A stretch of 64,000 nucleotides of DNA from Bacteroidales bacterium. Its GTDB lineage: Bacteria > Bacteroidota > Bacteroidia > Bacteroidales > JAQXIO01. The notes under the pieces are model-generated. The model made no database searches and was not told the DNA's origin. It saw only the letters and a program-made list of their open reading frames with translations. The position numbers and the translations under genes are program-made. The stretch is taken from NCBI GenBank assembly GCA_029007825.1, contig JAQXIO010000034.1, positions 1 to 64,000 on the forward strand. The letters run 5' to 3'. This document shows positions 36,568 through 45,122 of the stretch, piece after piece. Position 1 is the first letter of the stretch. The number at the start of each line of letters is the position of its first letter.

Positions 36568-37821
36568 TTATCTTTTAGAAGTAACTTCCTTCTCGTATTT
36601 CTGAATATCGGCGATGTATTTTTCTCCGACGATAACATTATTCTTTAAGCAGAAATAATCCCATACAGCACCCCAAGGCATGCTCTTAGCCTCTTCAAGA
36701 AGAGCAAGGCGTTCGAAGAATTGTCCCTTCGACTCATATTCGCGTAATTGGGTAATCGGTTCGAGAAGAGCCTGCATAAAGGCCTTTTGTGTTGCGCGTG
36801 AACCAACAACATAAGCGCCGATACGGTTAATTGTTGCATCGAAATAATCGAGGCCGATATTTACACGTCCTAAAGCATCGCAACGGATGATCTCTTTTGC
36901 CAGTTCCTGTACGTCGTCGTTAAGAACAACAACATGGTCGCTGTCCCAACGGATAGGACGGCTTACGTGTAACATAATTTCCGGGGTGAAGAGCAGTAAG
37001 GAAGAAATCTTATCAGCAACGCTTTCTGTTAAATGGAAGTGTCCTGTATCAAGAGTTACCATTTTGCCTTTTTTCGCTCCGTAACCTAAATAAAAGTCGT
37101 ATGAACCGACTGTGTAGCTTTCGAAACCGATACCGAACAGTTTAGCCTCTATGGCATCTTTCATGTTATCATATTTCGTAGCGAAGATATCATCTAAAGA
37201 TTGTTCCAGTATCTGACGATAATAAAGCCGGTTAACCGTAGTATCTTTCGAGCCGTCGTGAATCCATAAGTTCATGACGCAAGGATCGTTCTGGAATTTA
37301 CCCATCTCTTCGCTGATCCAGCGACAACGCTTGGTATGTTCGATCCAGAATTCACGTATTTTCTTATCGGGATTCGATAATGTCAGGTTTCCGCTTAGCG
37401 GATGTGAAAAAGAAGTTGAGTTGAAATCGAGTTTGAATCCGTTTTGTTTTGCCCATTCCATCCAACTTTTGAAATGAATAGGTTCACATTCGTTTCTGTC
37501 TACCTTTTTACCGCCGAAATCGCCGTAGCTTTCATGCAGGCTGATACGATGGCTTCCCGGAATGTAAGATGCGGCTTTGACTAAATCCGCTCTGATCTCT
37601 TCTATATTTCTCGCTTTTCCGGGGTAATTACCTGTTACCAAGCAACCGCCGCCGGCCGTCCCGCTTGCATTTTCCAATCCGGCAACATCATCGGTCTGCC
37701 AGCAGTGCAGCGATAATGAAATTTTCTGTAAATCTTCAAGTGCCTTATCTGCGTTAACACCGATTGAAGCATAGCGTTCTTTTGCTACTTCATACGCTTT
37801 TTCTACTAGTACGTCTTTCAT
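36568..37821 (-). CDS. rhaA: L-rhamnose isomerase
   Basis: Cytoplasmic enzyme of 417 residues, nearly the same length as the E. coli protein (419). It interconverts L-rhamnose and L-rhamnulose. Characteristic segments are SLHCWQTDDVAGLE near the N-terminus, LWIHDGSKD, VTLDTGHFHLTE and IGLDYFDATINRIGA; the His, Asp and Glu residues in these bind the two metal ions. It is also called rhaI in some Bacteroides literature. It follows rhaB after six bases, so both are on the same message. Confidence 0.96.
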   Translation of the reverse strand: MKDVLVEKAYEVAKERYASIGVNADKALEDLQKISLSLHCWQTDDVAGLENASGTAGGGCLVTGNYPGKARNIEEIRADLVKAASYIPGSHRISLHESYGDFGGKKVDRNECEPIHFKSWMEWAKQNGFKLDFNSTSFSHPLSGNLTLSNPDKKIREFWIEHTKRCRWISEEMGKFQNDPCVMNLWIHDGSKDTTVNRLYYRQILEQSLDDIFATKYDNMKDAIEAKLFGIGFESYTVGSYDFYLGYGAKKGKMVTLDTGHFHLTESVADKISSLLLFTPEIMLHVSRPIRWDSDHVVVLNDDVQELAKEIIRCDALGRVNIGLDYFDATINRIGAYVVGSRATQKAFMQALLEPITQLREYESKGQFFERLALLEEAKSMPWGAVWDYFCLKNNVIVGEKYIADIQKYEKEVTSKR

Positions 37822-37827
37822 GATTCT

Positions 37828-39300
37828 TTAATTTATTAGGTTTTTAAATTGATTATATGCTTTCTCCCATTTCTCCTGATCCGTAGGAGCGAATTTTTCT
37901 ATATCGATTGAATTATAGATTATGTTTCTCATTTCTTGAAGAGAATCTACCGCACCCATTGCTTTAGCCTGCACCATGATGTTACCGATGGCAGTAGCTT
38001 CCGATGGTCCTGCTATGACAGGTAGGTTAAGAGAATTGGCTGTGAATTGGTTTAATAAAGCATTCTTTGCACCACCTCCGATTACATGGAGTTTTTCAAT
38101 TTTAAACGGTGCCAGTTTCTGAAGGTTGGAGAATACATAACGGTATTTTAGTGCAAGACTTTCGAAAATGCATCGGATAATAGCCTGATCGGTTTCCGGT
38201 GCACTTTGTCCCGTTGAAAGACAATAACTTTTGATTGCTTCGATCATACTTGCTGGATTTACAAACGATGCGTCGTCCGGATCTACGAAATGTTGGAACG
38301 CAGGTGCTTCTTGGGCCATTTTTACAATATGTGGATAAGAGTAATTTTTTTCCTGTTTATCCCACTCTTTCCGGCACTGTTCCAACAGCCACATACCAGT
38401 AATGTTTTTTAGGAAACGGGTAGTTCCTTCGATACCTCCTTCATTTGTGAAGTTGTATTCATATGAGGCATCATTTATAATCGGATCTTTTACCTCTATA
38501 CCCATTAAAGACCATGTACCCGAACTAAGATAAGCGAATCTCTCGTTTTCGGCAGGCACGGCAGCTACTGCTGAACCTGTATCGTGGCCGGCTACGGCTA
38601 TTACAGGCACATCCTGCAATTCATATTCATTAGCGAGAGCTTTGGTCAGATAACCTATTTTTGTCCCGGGCATAATGATGGGAGGAAATAAATCGGGAGA
38701 AATTCCGACTTTTTCCAATAATTCTCGGTCAAAGTCTCTCGTCCTCGGATTAAGCATCTGAGAAGTAGATGCCATGGTATATTCACATACTTTTTTGCCT
38801 GTAAGTAAATAAGATAAAGCATCCGGCATGAAAAGGATCTCTTTTGCATGGATGCAGGGTGAATAATTTTCACGCTTAGCTGCATACAATTGAAACAAAG
38901 AGTTAAAATTCATTATTTGAATTCCGGTATGCTCATAAACTTCCCGTTTTGAAACTGTCTGGAATAAAATTTCGGGTATGCCTTCCGTATAAGGGTCACG
39001 GTAGGCTCGCGGGGAACTTAATATAGTGCCGTCTTCGCCTAAGTAAACGAAATCGACGCCCCATGTGTCGATTCCGATCGCATCTATAGCAATACCTTCT
39101 TTTGAACAGGCTTGTAACCCTTCTTTCAAAGAGTTGTAAAGACTATATATATCCCAGTAATATTTTCCTTGAAGTTCTGTTATTTTATTTGGAAAACGAG
39201 TAAGTTCTTTCATTGTCAGGCGCCCGTTCGCAAGAGTCGCTAAGAGAGAACGCCCGCTGGTGGCTCCTAAATCGAAAGCCAGAAATGACATTGATTTCAT
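37828..39300 (-). CDS. rhaB: rhamnulokinase
   Basis: Cytoplasmic FGGY-family sugar kinase of about 490 residues that phosphorylates L-rhamnulose at O1. The N-terminal phosphate-binding motif FDLGATSGRS is intact, as are GIDTWGVDF, AGHDTGSAVAAVP and the ATP-site HVIGGGAKN. The frame is open to an upstream ATG at 39318, but that lies only about five bases after the predicted transcription start set by the -7 box at 39330-39337. The ATG at 39300 (MKSMSFLAFD) is therefore preferred; 39291 is also possible. First gene of the rhamnose array. Confidence 0.95.
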   Translation of the reverse strand: MKSMSFLAFDLGATSGRSLLATLANGRLTMKELTRFPNKITELQGKYYWDIYSLYNSLKEGLQACSKEGIAIDAIGIDTWGVDFVYLGEDGTILSSPRAYRDPYTEGIPEILFQTVSKREVYEHTGIQIMNFNSLFQLYAAKRENYSPCIHAKEILFMPDALSYLLTGKKVCEYTMASTSQMLNPRTRDFDRELLEKVGISPDLFPPIIMPGTKIGYLTKALANEYELQDVPVIAVAGHDTGSAVAAVPAENERFAYLSSGTWSLMGIEVKDPIINDASYEYNFTNEGGIEGTTRFLKNITGMWLLEQCRKEWDKQEKNYSYPHIVKMAQEAPAFQHFVDPDDASFVNPASMIEAIKSYCLSTGQSAPETDQAIIRCIFESLALKYRYVFSNLQKLAPFKIEKLHVIGGGAKNALLNQFTANSLNLPVIAGPSEATAIGNIMVQAKAMGAVDSLQEMRNIIYNSIDIEKFAPTDQEKWEKAYNQFKNLIN

Positions 39301-39329
39301 GGATAGTAATTTTAGCATTCTTTATAAGC

Positions 39330-39337
39330 CAAAGGTA
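39330..39337 (-). promoter_or_regulatory. -7 box of the rhamnose operon
   Basis: TACCTTTG on the minus strand is an exact TAnnTTTG box. Transcription would start near 39323. It is back to back with the box for the AraC-type gene, with 13 bases between them. No good -33 element is seen, as expected for an activator-dependent promoter. Confidence 0.5.
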
Positions 39338-39350
39338 GAAGATAATTTCT

Positions 39351-39358
39351 TAACTTTG
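39351..39358 (+). promoter_or_regulatory. -7 box of the AraC-type regulator gene
   Basis: TAACTTTG is an exact TAnnTTTG box, giving a start near 39365 and a leader of about 30 bases. GATAA (39341-39345) and TTATC (39359-39363) flank it as an inverted pair and may be part of an operator; this is weak evidence. Confidence 0.45.
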
Positions 39359-39395
39359 TTATCGCAAATGATTTTTTTCTTTTCATATTTGATAC

Positions 39396-40295
39396 ATGAT
39401 TATGGCAACGGAAAAAAAAGAGAGTGATCTGTTTAAGTATATTGCGGCGGGGCCAATCGACGAAGAGTGGGGGATTTATCTGACTACTGTCGGTTACCAG
39501 TACATTAAGCCGAAAGGTCATTACCCGTTGTCCTCACATCCGGAAAGTTATTCATTTCAGCCTCAGATCGGGCGCATTTTGAATGAATATCAATTGGTGT
39601 ATATTGCTGCCGGAAAAGGATATTTTACCTCAAAATATTGTCCGAAAGTACATGTACAGGCAGGCACGATGATTTTGCTTTTCCCCGGGGAATGGCATAC
39701 TTACTATCCCGATGAGGAAACTGGCTGGGATGAATACTGGGTAGGTTTTAAAGGAATTAATATAGACCGGCGGGTTAAAAAGAAATTTTTCACTCCTGAA
39801 GAACCCCTGCACGATGTGGGAATAAGCTCTACCGTTGTTGGCCTTTATCATGAAATAATCAAATATTCTGAACAGGAAAAAGCAGGATTTCAGCAATTGA
39901 TATCCGGTATCGTATTGCATCTGTTAGGACTTATCTATTATAGAAAGCTGAACAGCTCGTTTTCCAATAGCAATATTGTAGATAAAATAAACGAGGCCCG
40001 GATCGTAATGAAGGCGAATATTGAAAATCCGGTATCGCCTGAAGAAATATCCCAGCAGCTGGGGTTGGGTTATTCCTGGTTTAGGAGATCGTTTAAAGAA
40101 TACACGGGGGTTTCACCTGCACGATATCAGATGCAGTTACGGCTGACTCGCGCGAAAGAATTGCTTATCGGCTCGGATAAGTCTATATCCGAGATTGCGT
40201 ATAAACTGAATTATGAAAATGCTGGACAGTTTTCTACAGCATTTAAAAAACACGAAGGCATGACTCCTTCGGATTTTAGAAACAGAAATCATTAA
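39396..40295 (+). CDS. AraC-family transcriptional regulator, probable rhamnose regulator
   Basis: Cytoplasmic regulator of 299 residues. The N-terminal half is a cupin-like sugar-sensing domain (VYIAAGKGYF, AGTMILLFPGEWHTYYPDE around residues 65-110). The C-terminal 100 residues are a double helix-turn-helix with the family ending (ISEIAYKLNYENAGQFSTAFKKHEGMTPSDF). It is divergent from rhaB, with about 80 bases between coding regions and back-to-back -7 boxes. By context it is likely the activator that senses rhamnose and controls the array, comparable to RhaR. A second ATG at 39402 is an equally possible start. Confidence 0.88.
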   Translation: MIMATEKKESDLFKYIAAGPIDEEWGIYLTTVGYQYIKPKGHYPLSSHPESYSFQPQIGRILNEYQLVYIAAGKGYFTSKYCPKVHVQAGTMILLFPGEWHTYYPDEETGWDEYWVGFKGINIDRRVKKKFFTPEEPLHDVGISSTVVGLYHEIIKYSEQEKAGFQQLISGIVLHLLGLIYYRKLNSSFSNSNIVDKINEARIVMKANIENPVSPEEISQQLGLGYSWFRRSFKEYTGVSPARYQMQLRLTRAKELLIGSDKSISEIAYKLNYENAGQFSTAFKKHEGMTPSDFRNRNH

Positions 40296-40320
40296 TATAA
40301 AATTTGAAATTAATAGACGA

Positions 40321-40797
40321 ATGATAATTAATAAAAAGATTCTCTCCCTTTTGTTTGTATTTATTGCATTAGTTGGATGTGAAAAAGAGAACAAAAATCC
40401 ATTTGGTGAGCTTCCTACCGCTCTGAATGGTACCGCATGGGTGTATGTATATGCATGGAATGTAGGTTCCCCTGAAGGATGGTATGCGCTTTATTTTGGT
40501 TCGAGTACGAGATATGCTCGTTGCCATGAATATTATACAACAGTATCTACGCCTGTTGTTGATAAAGATGGAAATCCTATTCCGAGCACGGGAGGAGGAG
40601 ATTCTGTCATAGTTACAACAAAGGCAGTTTCCGATACGGTTTCTGTTGGTTCGTATTTATATGTAAGGGATGAAATGAAAGTGTTTATAGAACCCGAAGA
40701 ACCTGTTGAACCAGGTATGACCGGATATTTTGAGACAGACAAGGCGAGAGGTGCTTTTTTATCAATAGGAGGCTTGAATTATCAGCGTGTTCAGTAA
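40321..40797 (+). CDS. small lipoprotein of unknown function
   Basis: Predicted lipoprotein of 158 residues with lipobox LVGC (Cys20). The remaining chain is beta-rich, with an N-terminal LNGTAWVYVYAWN segment typical of small Bacteroidales lipocalin-like or META-like lipoproteins, and an acidic Pro/Glu patch (EPEEPVEPG) near residue 128. No family was recognised with certainty. It lies 25 bases after the AraC-type gene and 19 bases before queD. It may be co-transcribed with either, but its function is not suggested by them. Confidence 0.6.
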   Translation: MIINKKILSLLFVFIALVGCEKENKNPFGELPTALNGTAWVYVYAWNVGSPEGWYALYFGSSTRYARCHEYYTTVSTPVVDKDGNPIPSTGGGDSVIVTTKAVSDTVSVGSYLYVRDEMKVFIEPEEPVEPGMTGYFETDKARGAFLSIGGLNYQRVQ

Positions 40798-40816
40798 ATA
40801 ATCCGGCAAGAACATT

Positions 40817-41149
40817 ATGTTTGTTGTAAAGAAAAAACTGGAAATAGCCGCAGCTCATAAATTAAATCTTCCGTATGAGAGTAAATGTCAGGTATTGCAC
40901 GGACATAACTGGATTATTACGGTTTGGTGTAAAGCAGAGGTGTTGAACTCCGAAGGAATGGTGATCGACTTTAATGTTATAAAGCGCGCCGTTATGGATA
41001 AACTGGATCATAAAGTATTGAATGATGTGCTTCCCTTTAATCCTACGGCAGAAAATCTTGCAAAATGGATTTGTGACCAGATCCCTTCTTGCTTTAAAGT
41101 TGAGGTACAGGAATCGGAAAACAATATTGTTTTCTATGAGAAAGATTAA
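40817..41149 (+). CDS. queD: 6-carboxy-5,6,7,8-tetrahydropterin synthase
   Basis: Cytoplasmic enzyme of 110 residues in the pterin synthase family. It makes 6-carboxytetrahydropterin from dihydroneopterin triphosphate, the first dedicated step towards queuosine. Zinc ligands are His14 (AAAHKL), His28 and His30 (LHGHNW); Cys24 is the catalytic cysteine candidate. LDHKVLND and TAENLAKWI complete the family pattern. Its 3' end overlaps the start of queE by 14 bases, indicating coupled translation of consecutive pathway enzymes. Confidence 0.95.
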   Translation: MFVVKKKLEIAAAHKLNLPYESKCQVLHGHNWIITVWCKAEVLNSEGMVIDFNVIKRAVMDKLDHKVLNDVLPFNPTAENLAKWICDQIPSCFKVEVQESENNIVFYEKD

Positions 41150-41681
41150 CGAAATTTTTTATTCGTTGCAAGGAGAGGGATACTTTACGGGTACTCCCTC
41201 TATTTTTGTCCGTTTTTCCGGTTGCAACTTGAAGTGTCCTTTCTGTGATACCGAGCATACTCATGGTCAATGGATGGAAGATGATGAAATATTTTTCGCT
41301 ATATCTCCATTTCCGGCTTCGCATCTGGTTTTGACAGGAGGAGAACCCTCTCTTTTTATAGATGAAGCATTGATTGACCGTTTTCATAATGCCGGTTATT
41401 TTGTGCAGATAGAGACAAACGGAACACAACTTCTACCTGAAAATATAGATTGGATAACCTGCTCTCCTAAATCGGATGCTCAGTTAGCACTTACTAAAGC
41501 AGATGAATTGAAAATAGTATTTACGGGGCAGGATATCTCTGTTTATGATACATTCGAGGCAAAATATCGGTTTTTACAGCCCTGCTCCAATAGAAATACA
41601 GATAAAGTCATCGATTTCCTTTTAAAGAATCCTGGTTGGCGATTGAGTCTGCAAACGCACAAATTTATAGATATTCGCTGA
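41136..41681 (+). CDS. queE: 7-carboxy-7-deazaguanine synthase (radical SAM)
   Basis: Cytoplasmic radical SAM enzyme of 181 residues that converts 6-carboxytetrahydropterin to 7-carboxy-7-deazaguanine. The cluster-binding motif CNLKCPFC gives Cys30, Cys34 and Cys37. The N-terminal INEIFYSLQGEG and the SAM-site GGEPSL are typical. The frame is open further upstream to 41022, but that extension lies inside queD and lacks family similarity; the ATG at 41136 starts exactly at the conserved MRKINEIF. It is short compared with many QueE proteins but complete at both ends. Neither queC nor queF is adjacent; queF lies at 47614-48075. Confidence 0.94.
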   Translation: MRKINEIFYSLQGEGYFTGTPSIFVRFSGCNLKCPFCDTEHTHGQWMEDDEIFFAISPFPASHLVLTGGEPSLFIDEALIDRFHNAGYFVQIETNGTQLLPENIDWITCSPKSDAQLALTKADELKIVFTGQDISVYDTFEAKYRFLQPCSNRNTDKVIDFLLKNPGWRLSLQTHKFIDIR

Positions 41682-41708
41682 TCCCTTTTTTCTTTCTTAC
41701 GACGATTA

Positions 41709-42926
41709 TTAATTCTGGTTATTAATCGTTTCCAGCTCTTTTTCTATATGTTCGGAACGGCGGATGTTATAATGATACGCAAAAATAGCGATAATCATAT
41801 AAACGATTGCCTGAATCCACAAAACAGTCATCTCTTCACCGATCTGGTTTATCGAGGCCCCCATGCTGCTTAAGCGGATATAACCGAATGATGCGATAGG
41901 TGCCGGAAAGACATAATGCATTGCCTTCCAGAAAAGCGGCATATTTTGAATAGGAAATGATGCTCCCGATAAAAATAGCAATGGAATCGTTGAAAAAACA
42001 AATATCAGGAGAGGACTTTCATAAGTTTTAAAAAGAACGGACATCGACATGCCGAAAAATGTTGTAGCCAGAAGGAAAGGAACAATAAAAATAAGAATAT
42101 CGGGAAATGTCGTTAAATAGGGTAAATGGAAAAGTTTCGGAACTAATCCAAATATAAATATACACAGAACGAAATACAAAGAAATATAACAAAGCGCTTT
42201 ACCGAATACGATTCGTAAGAGACCGTGAGGCTTATTCGAAATCGGAACCAGCAAGTGATAACGGTTCTTTTCACACTCGGTGCCGGCCATCATTCCGATC
42301 CCCAGAATTAGCGTTTGATGTAAAACCAATACCATTACAATGGGTATCAGGAAGTTTCCGTAGCCATCGTCCTGATTGTAAAGCGGCATACCCATTACTT
42401 GTATCGGTGCGATTTGTGCAGTTGAAACAGTGGAATGTTTGAGATTTATTTCAGTACCGAGAGCCAATGAACAAAACGTAGCGGCTTCCGCTATTTCTAC
42501 ATAATAAAGAAAAGAGTTCATTGAACAGAAAACCTGTATGTCAGACGGAATATTCCGGGCAATATTTGTCTCGAAATCGTTTGGAATAAGTACGACACCA
42601 TGAACCTTTCCGCGCTCAAGAGCCTCTTTTGCCTCTTCGAAAGTAAAGGCAGTAGTAACAACGTCTACTTTTTCTGTAGCATTTAACATGCGGATATATT
42701 CGCGACTCAGCTCATTTTTTGAATTATCGACTACGGCAATATGAACTTTTTGTAAGGTATTCGGTCCGTACATATAGTTGTAAAATAAGCCGTATCCGAT
42801 CACACCGCCGAAAAATATAAGCAATACCCCATGATTCGATAGCAGCTGCTTATATTCATGAAGAAAAACCCAAAGAAGATCTTTGAATCGCTCTTTAATA
42901 GTCATATTTTTCTTTTTGGGTGTCAT
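41709..42926 (-). CDS. ABC-2 type permease (exporter operon, fourth gene)
   Basis: Inner-membrane protein of 405 residues with the YhhJ-like ABC2_membrane_3 layout. One N-terminal helix (LLIFFGGVIGYGLFYNYMYG) is followed by a large periplasmic domain (HIAVVDNSKNELSREYIRMLN, GVVLIPNDFE) and five further helices (for example FLIPIVMVLVLHQTLILGIG and PLLFLSGASFPIQNMPLFW). It overlaps the previous permease by four bases, and the two probably form a heterodimer. They would export a substrate through the HlyD-like adaptor and TolC-like channel of the same operon. No ATP-binding gene is present nearby. The cargo is unknown. Confidence 0.87.
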   Translation of the reverse strand: MTPKKKNMTIKERFKDLLWVFLHEYKQLLSNHGVLLIFFGGVIGYGLFYNYMYGPNTLQKVHIAVVDNSKNELSREYIRMLNATEKVDVVTTAFTFEEAKEALERGKVHGVVLIPNDFETNIARNIPSDIQVFCSMNSFLYYVEIAEAATFCSLALGTEINLKHSTVSTAQIAPIQVMGMPLYNQDDGYGNFLIPIVMVLVLHQTLILGIGMMAGTECEKNRYHLLVPISNKPHGLLRIVFGKALCYISLYFVLCIFIFGLVPKLFHLPYLTTFPDILIFIVPFLLATTFFGMSMSVLFKTYESPLLIFVFSTIPLLFLSGASFPIQNMPLFWKAMHYVFPAPIASFGYIRLSSMGASINQIGEEMTVLWIQAIVYMIIAIFAYHYNIRRSEHIEKELETINNQN

Positions 42927-44107
42927 TTCTCTTGAAAATTATAATAAATCATCTCCCGCTTAAGTTGGAACATCAGGAAGAGAGGAGGAATCAAAGCAGC
43001 AACCAACAAAGCGTAACTTTGCCAGCAGTAAGAAAATCCCAGTCCCCAGAGAGCATTAGTCTGAAATATAACGGTGAATTGCCGTATAGGAAATAAGTAA
43101 GACATTACATGAATAAATTTAGGCATTCCTTCTACCGGAAAAGTAAGTCCAGCCAGTGTCGCACCCAAAGAACCCAATAATGAAGCCATACTTATAGAGA
43201 TTCGAAGTAGAGGTAGTAAGCTGATGATAAATAATCCGAAAGCCTGGGTTGCCAGTACGAATAAGACAGCCAGCCCGTGTAGTTGCCAAATGCTGCAACT
43301 GAGCGGATTATTACAGAAAACGAAAAGAACCACATTAAAAAAGAGAGCCTCTGCTACAAAAATTATAGTATAAGGTAATAATTTCCCTGTGACGGCAATA
43401 AAAACATTTTTATTGGCTGCTTTTAGCCAGGCGTGAGCCGTACGCTTTTTCAGTTCGATCCCGATAGTGTAAACAGTTATTAGTAATATTTGTATTTGTA
43501 GTAATACGAATACAAATACGGTGGATAAATAAAGCTCATAGTTTAGCCACGGATTGCCGATTTTTTCAATATGCGTTTGTACCGGCATCAATTTAAACAT
43601 GATTAAGTCGGGAGAGATACCCATAGCCTCTCCTTTTTGTAAAATTGGGGCGGCTGCGATCGTTTTAAAAATCGTGGTAAGATCTGCCATTAAAATGTTT
43701 CCCACACTGATAAATACAAAATGATAGTAGTATGAAATAGTCGGAGAACGCATACCTAACACATCGCTTTCGAAATTAGGAGGAATTACGAAATAACCGT
43801 AAATTTTCCCTTTCAAAAGTTCATCCTGAGCTGTTGCTGCGTCGGCGAAATGTTGCAGATTTATGGTAGGAACGGCGCTGACATTCCGTGAAATATTCCG
43901 TGATGTTGAAGAATTGTCCATATCTACCGCCCCGACGGGAAGTTGTTCTATTTTTCCATTGCCAAAGATAGTTAGCATGAAAACCAGAATAAACATAGGT
44001 ATAACCACGCAAACACCGAAATAAATCCGGCGTGAAGTCATCCGTCCCCATTCCCTTAGGAATACGGATTTCAGAGCATTGAGCATACCTGTGTTATTTT
44101 TTTCCAT
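42923..44107 (-). CDS. ABC-2 type permease (exporter operon, third gene)
   Basis: Inner-membrane protein of 394 residues, the same family as the following gene. It has an N-terminal helix (YFGVCVVIPMFILVFMLTIFG), a periplasmic domain (PVGAVDMDNSSTSRNISRNV, GYFVIPPNFESDV) and a C-terminal helical bundle ending in LLVAALIPPLFLMFQL. The LGATLAGLTFPVEGMPKF segment is a hallmark of these permeases. It is six bases after the HlyD-like gene. Together the four genes form a complete envelope-spanning path except for the ATPase. Confidence 0.87.
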   Translation of the reverse strand: MEKNNTGMLNALKSVFLREWGRMTSRRIYFGVCVVIPMFILVFMLTIFGNGKIEQLPVGAVDMDNSSTSRNISRNVSAVPTINLQHFADAATAQDELLKGKIYGYFVIPPNFESDVLGMRSPTISYYYHFVFISVGNILMADLTTIFKTIAAAPILQKGEAMGISPDLIMFKLMPVQTHIEKIGNPWLNYELYLSTVFVFVLLQIQILLITVYTIGIELKKRTAHAWLKAANKNVFIAVTGKLLPYTIIFVAEALFFNVVLFVFCNNPLSCSIWQLHGLAVLFVLATQAFGLFIISLLPLLRISISMASLLGSLGATLAGLTFPVEGMPKFIHVMSYLFPIRQFTVIFQTNALWGLGFSYCWQSYALLVAALIPPLFLMFQLKREMIYYNFQEK

Positions 44108-44113
44108 TCGTGC

Positions 44114-45100
44114 TTATTTTAGTTTCAGCAGTACAGACATTCCCGGTCTGAGGTTTGCGATAGGCGATACCGGACGTGCCTGTACCTCGAAAGTTTTCAA
44201 ATCGTAACTACCGCTCTCTTTTGTCGATTTCCAGGTTGCATAACTTCCCAACGGACTGATATAATCTATTTTGAAAAGTTGATCTTTTAAGCCCAAGGCA
44301 GGAATTTGCAGGCTGATTTCCTTTCCCATCGTGAATCCCGGTAAAAGATCTTCACGAACATTGATAATAACATAAACATCATTTAAGTCTACCACATTCA
44401 TGAGAGGAGAGCCGGCGCCTACCAGTTCACCGACGGTAGGGTAAATATCGGCAATCTCTCCGTCGGTCGGAGACGTAAGTTTTGTATCGTTCAGGAAAGA
44501 CTCCACTTCATTGACAGACTGTTGGGCTATTGTTACCATTTTATTTGAAGACTCCCGGTCCTCTTTTTCAGCTCCGGCTTTTGCCATCTGGTACTGGTAA
44601 CGAGTCGCTTTCTCGGCGGCAATCGCCGAGTTATATAAAGCATCGACTTCATCTTTACGCTGCAATGTCACAACACCCTGATTATATAGGCGGTTAATCC
44701 GTTCATGCGTTTTAGTTGCCAGTTCGAGATCGGATTTAGCCTTTTGCCATAATTCATAAGAGGTTTGTACAATTTCCCAACGTGTGCCGTTGTCAACCTT
44801 TTTGTTTTGATATTTGGCAATATCTTCGGCTGCCTGAGCCTGTGTATATTTAGCTATTACTTCCGGTGAGTTAATGATAACCAAAGTGTCGCCCTTCTTC
44901 ACCTGTTGCCCTTTTTTTACCAAAAAAGCCTCTACTCTCCCGGGTGTTTTTCCTGATATACGAACCTGTGTAGCTTCGACTTGGCCTTGTAAGAGAACCT
45001 CTTTTTCTCCTAAAAGATAAATCCCTGCAATTGATATAATGGCGATGATTCCTGTAAAAATAATAAATGATAGAATCAGATATCGTTTAGACTTTTCCAT
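44114..45100 (-). CDS. HlyD-family periplasmic adaptor (membrane fusion) protein
   Basis: Adaptor of 328 residues anchored by one N-terminal helix (about 8-29). The lipoyl/barrel-sandwich halves are visible: VEATQVRISGKTPGRVEAFLVKKGQ-type segment near residue 40 and TSPTDGEIADIYPTVGELV near 210. A long coiled-coil hairpin of about 110 residues between them would reach the TolC channel. The C-terminal beta-barrel has VIINVREDLLPGF and NLRPGMSVLLKLK. It is 22 bases after the TolC-like gene and six before the first permease. Confidence 0.92.
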   Translation of the reverse strand: MEKSKRYLILSFIIFTGIIAIISIAGIYLLGEKEVLLQGQVEATQVRISGKTPGRVEAFLVKKGQQVKKGDTLVIINSPEVIAKYTQAQAAEDIAKYQNKKVDNGTRWEIVQTSYELWQKAKSDLELATKTHERINRLYNQGVVTLQRKDEVDALYNSAIAAEKATRYQYQMAKAGAEKEDRESSNKMVTIAQQSVNEVESFLNDTKLTSPTDGEIADIYPTVGELVGAGSPLMNVVDLNDVYVIINVREDLLPGFTMGKEISLQIPALGLKDQLFKIDYISPLGSYATWKSTKESGSYDLKTFEVQARPVSPIANLRPGMSVLLKLK

Positions 45101-45122
45101 TGTAAGGTGTATATTTAATTGT

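Noticed and set aside
41022..41135. Upstream extension of queE
   Set aside because: Runs within queD in another frame and lacks family similarity; the conserved start MRKINEIF begins at 41136.
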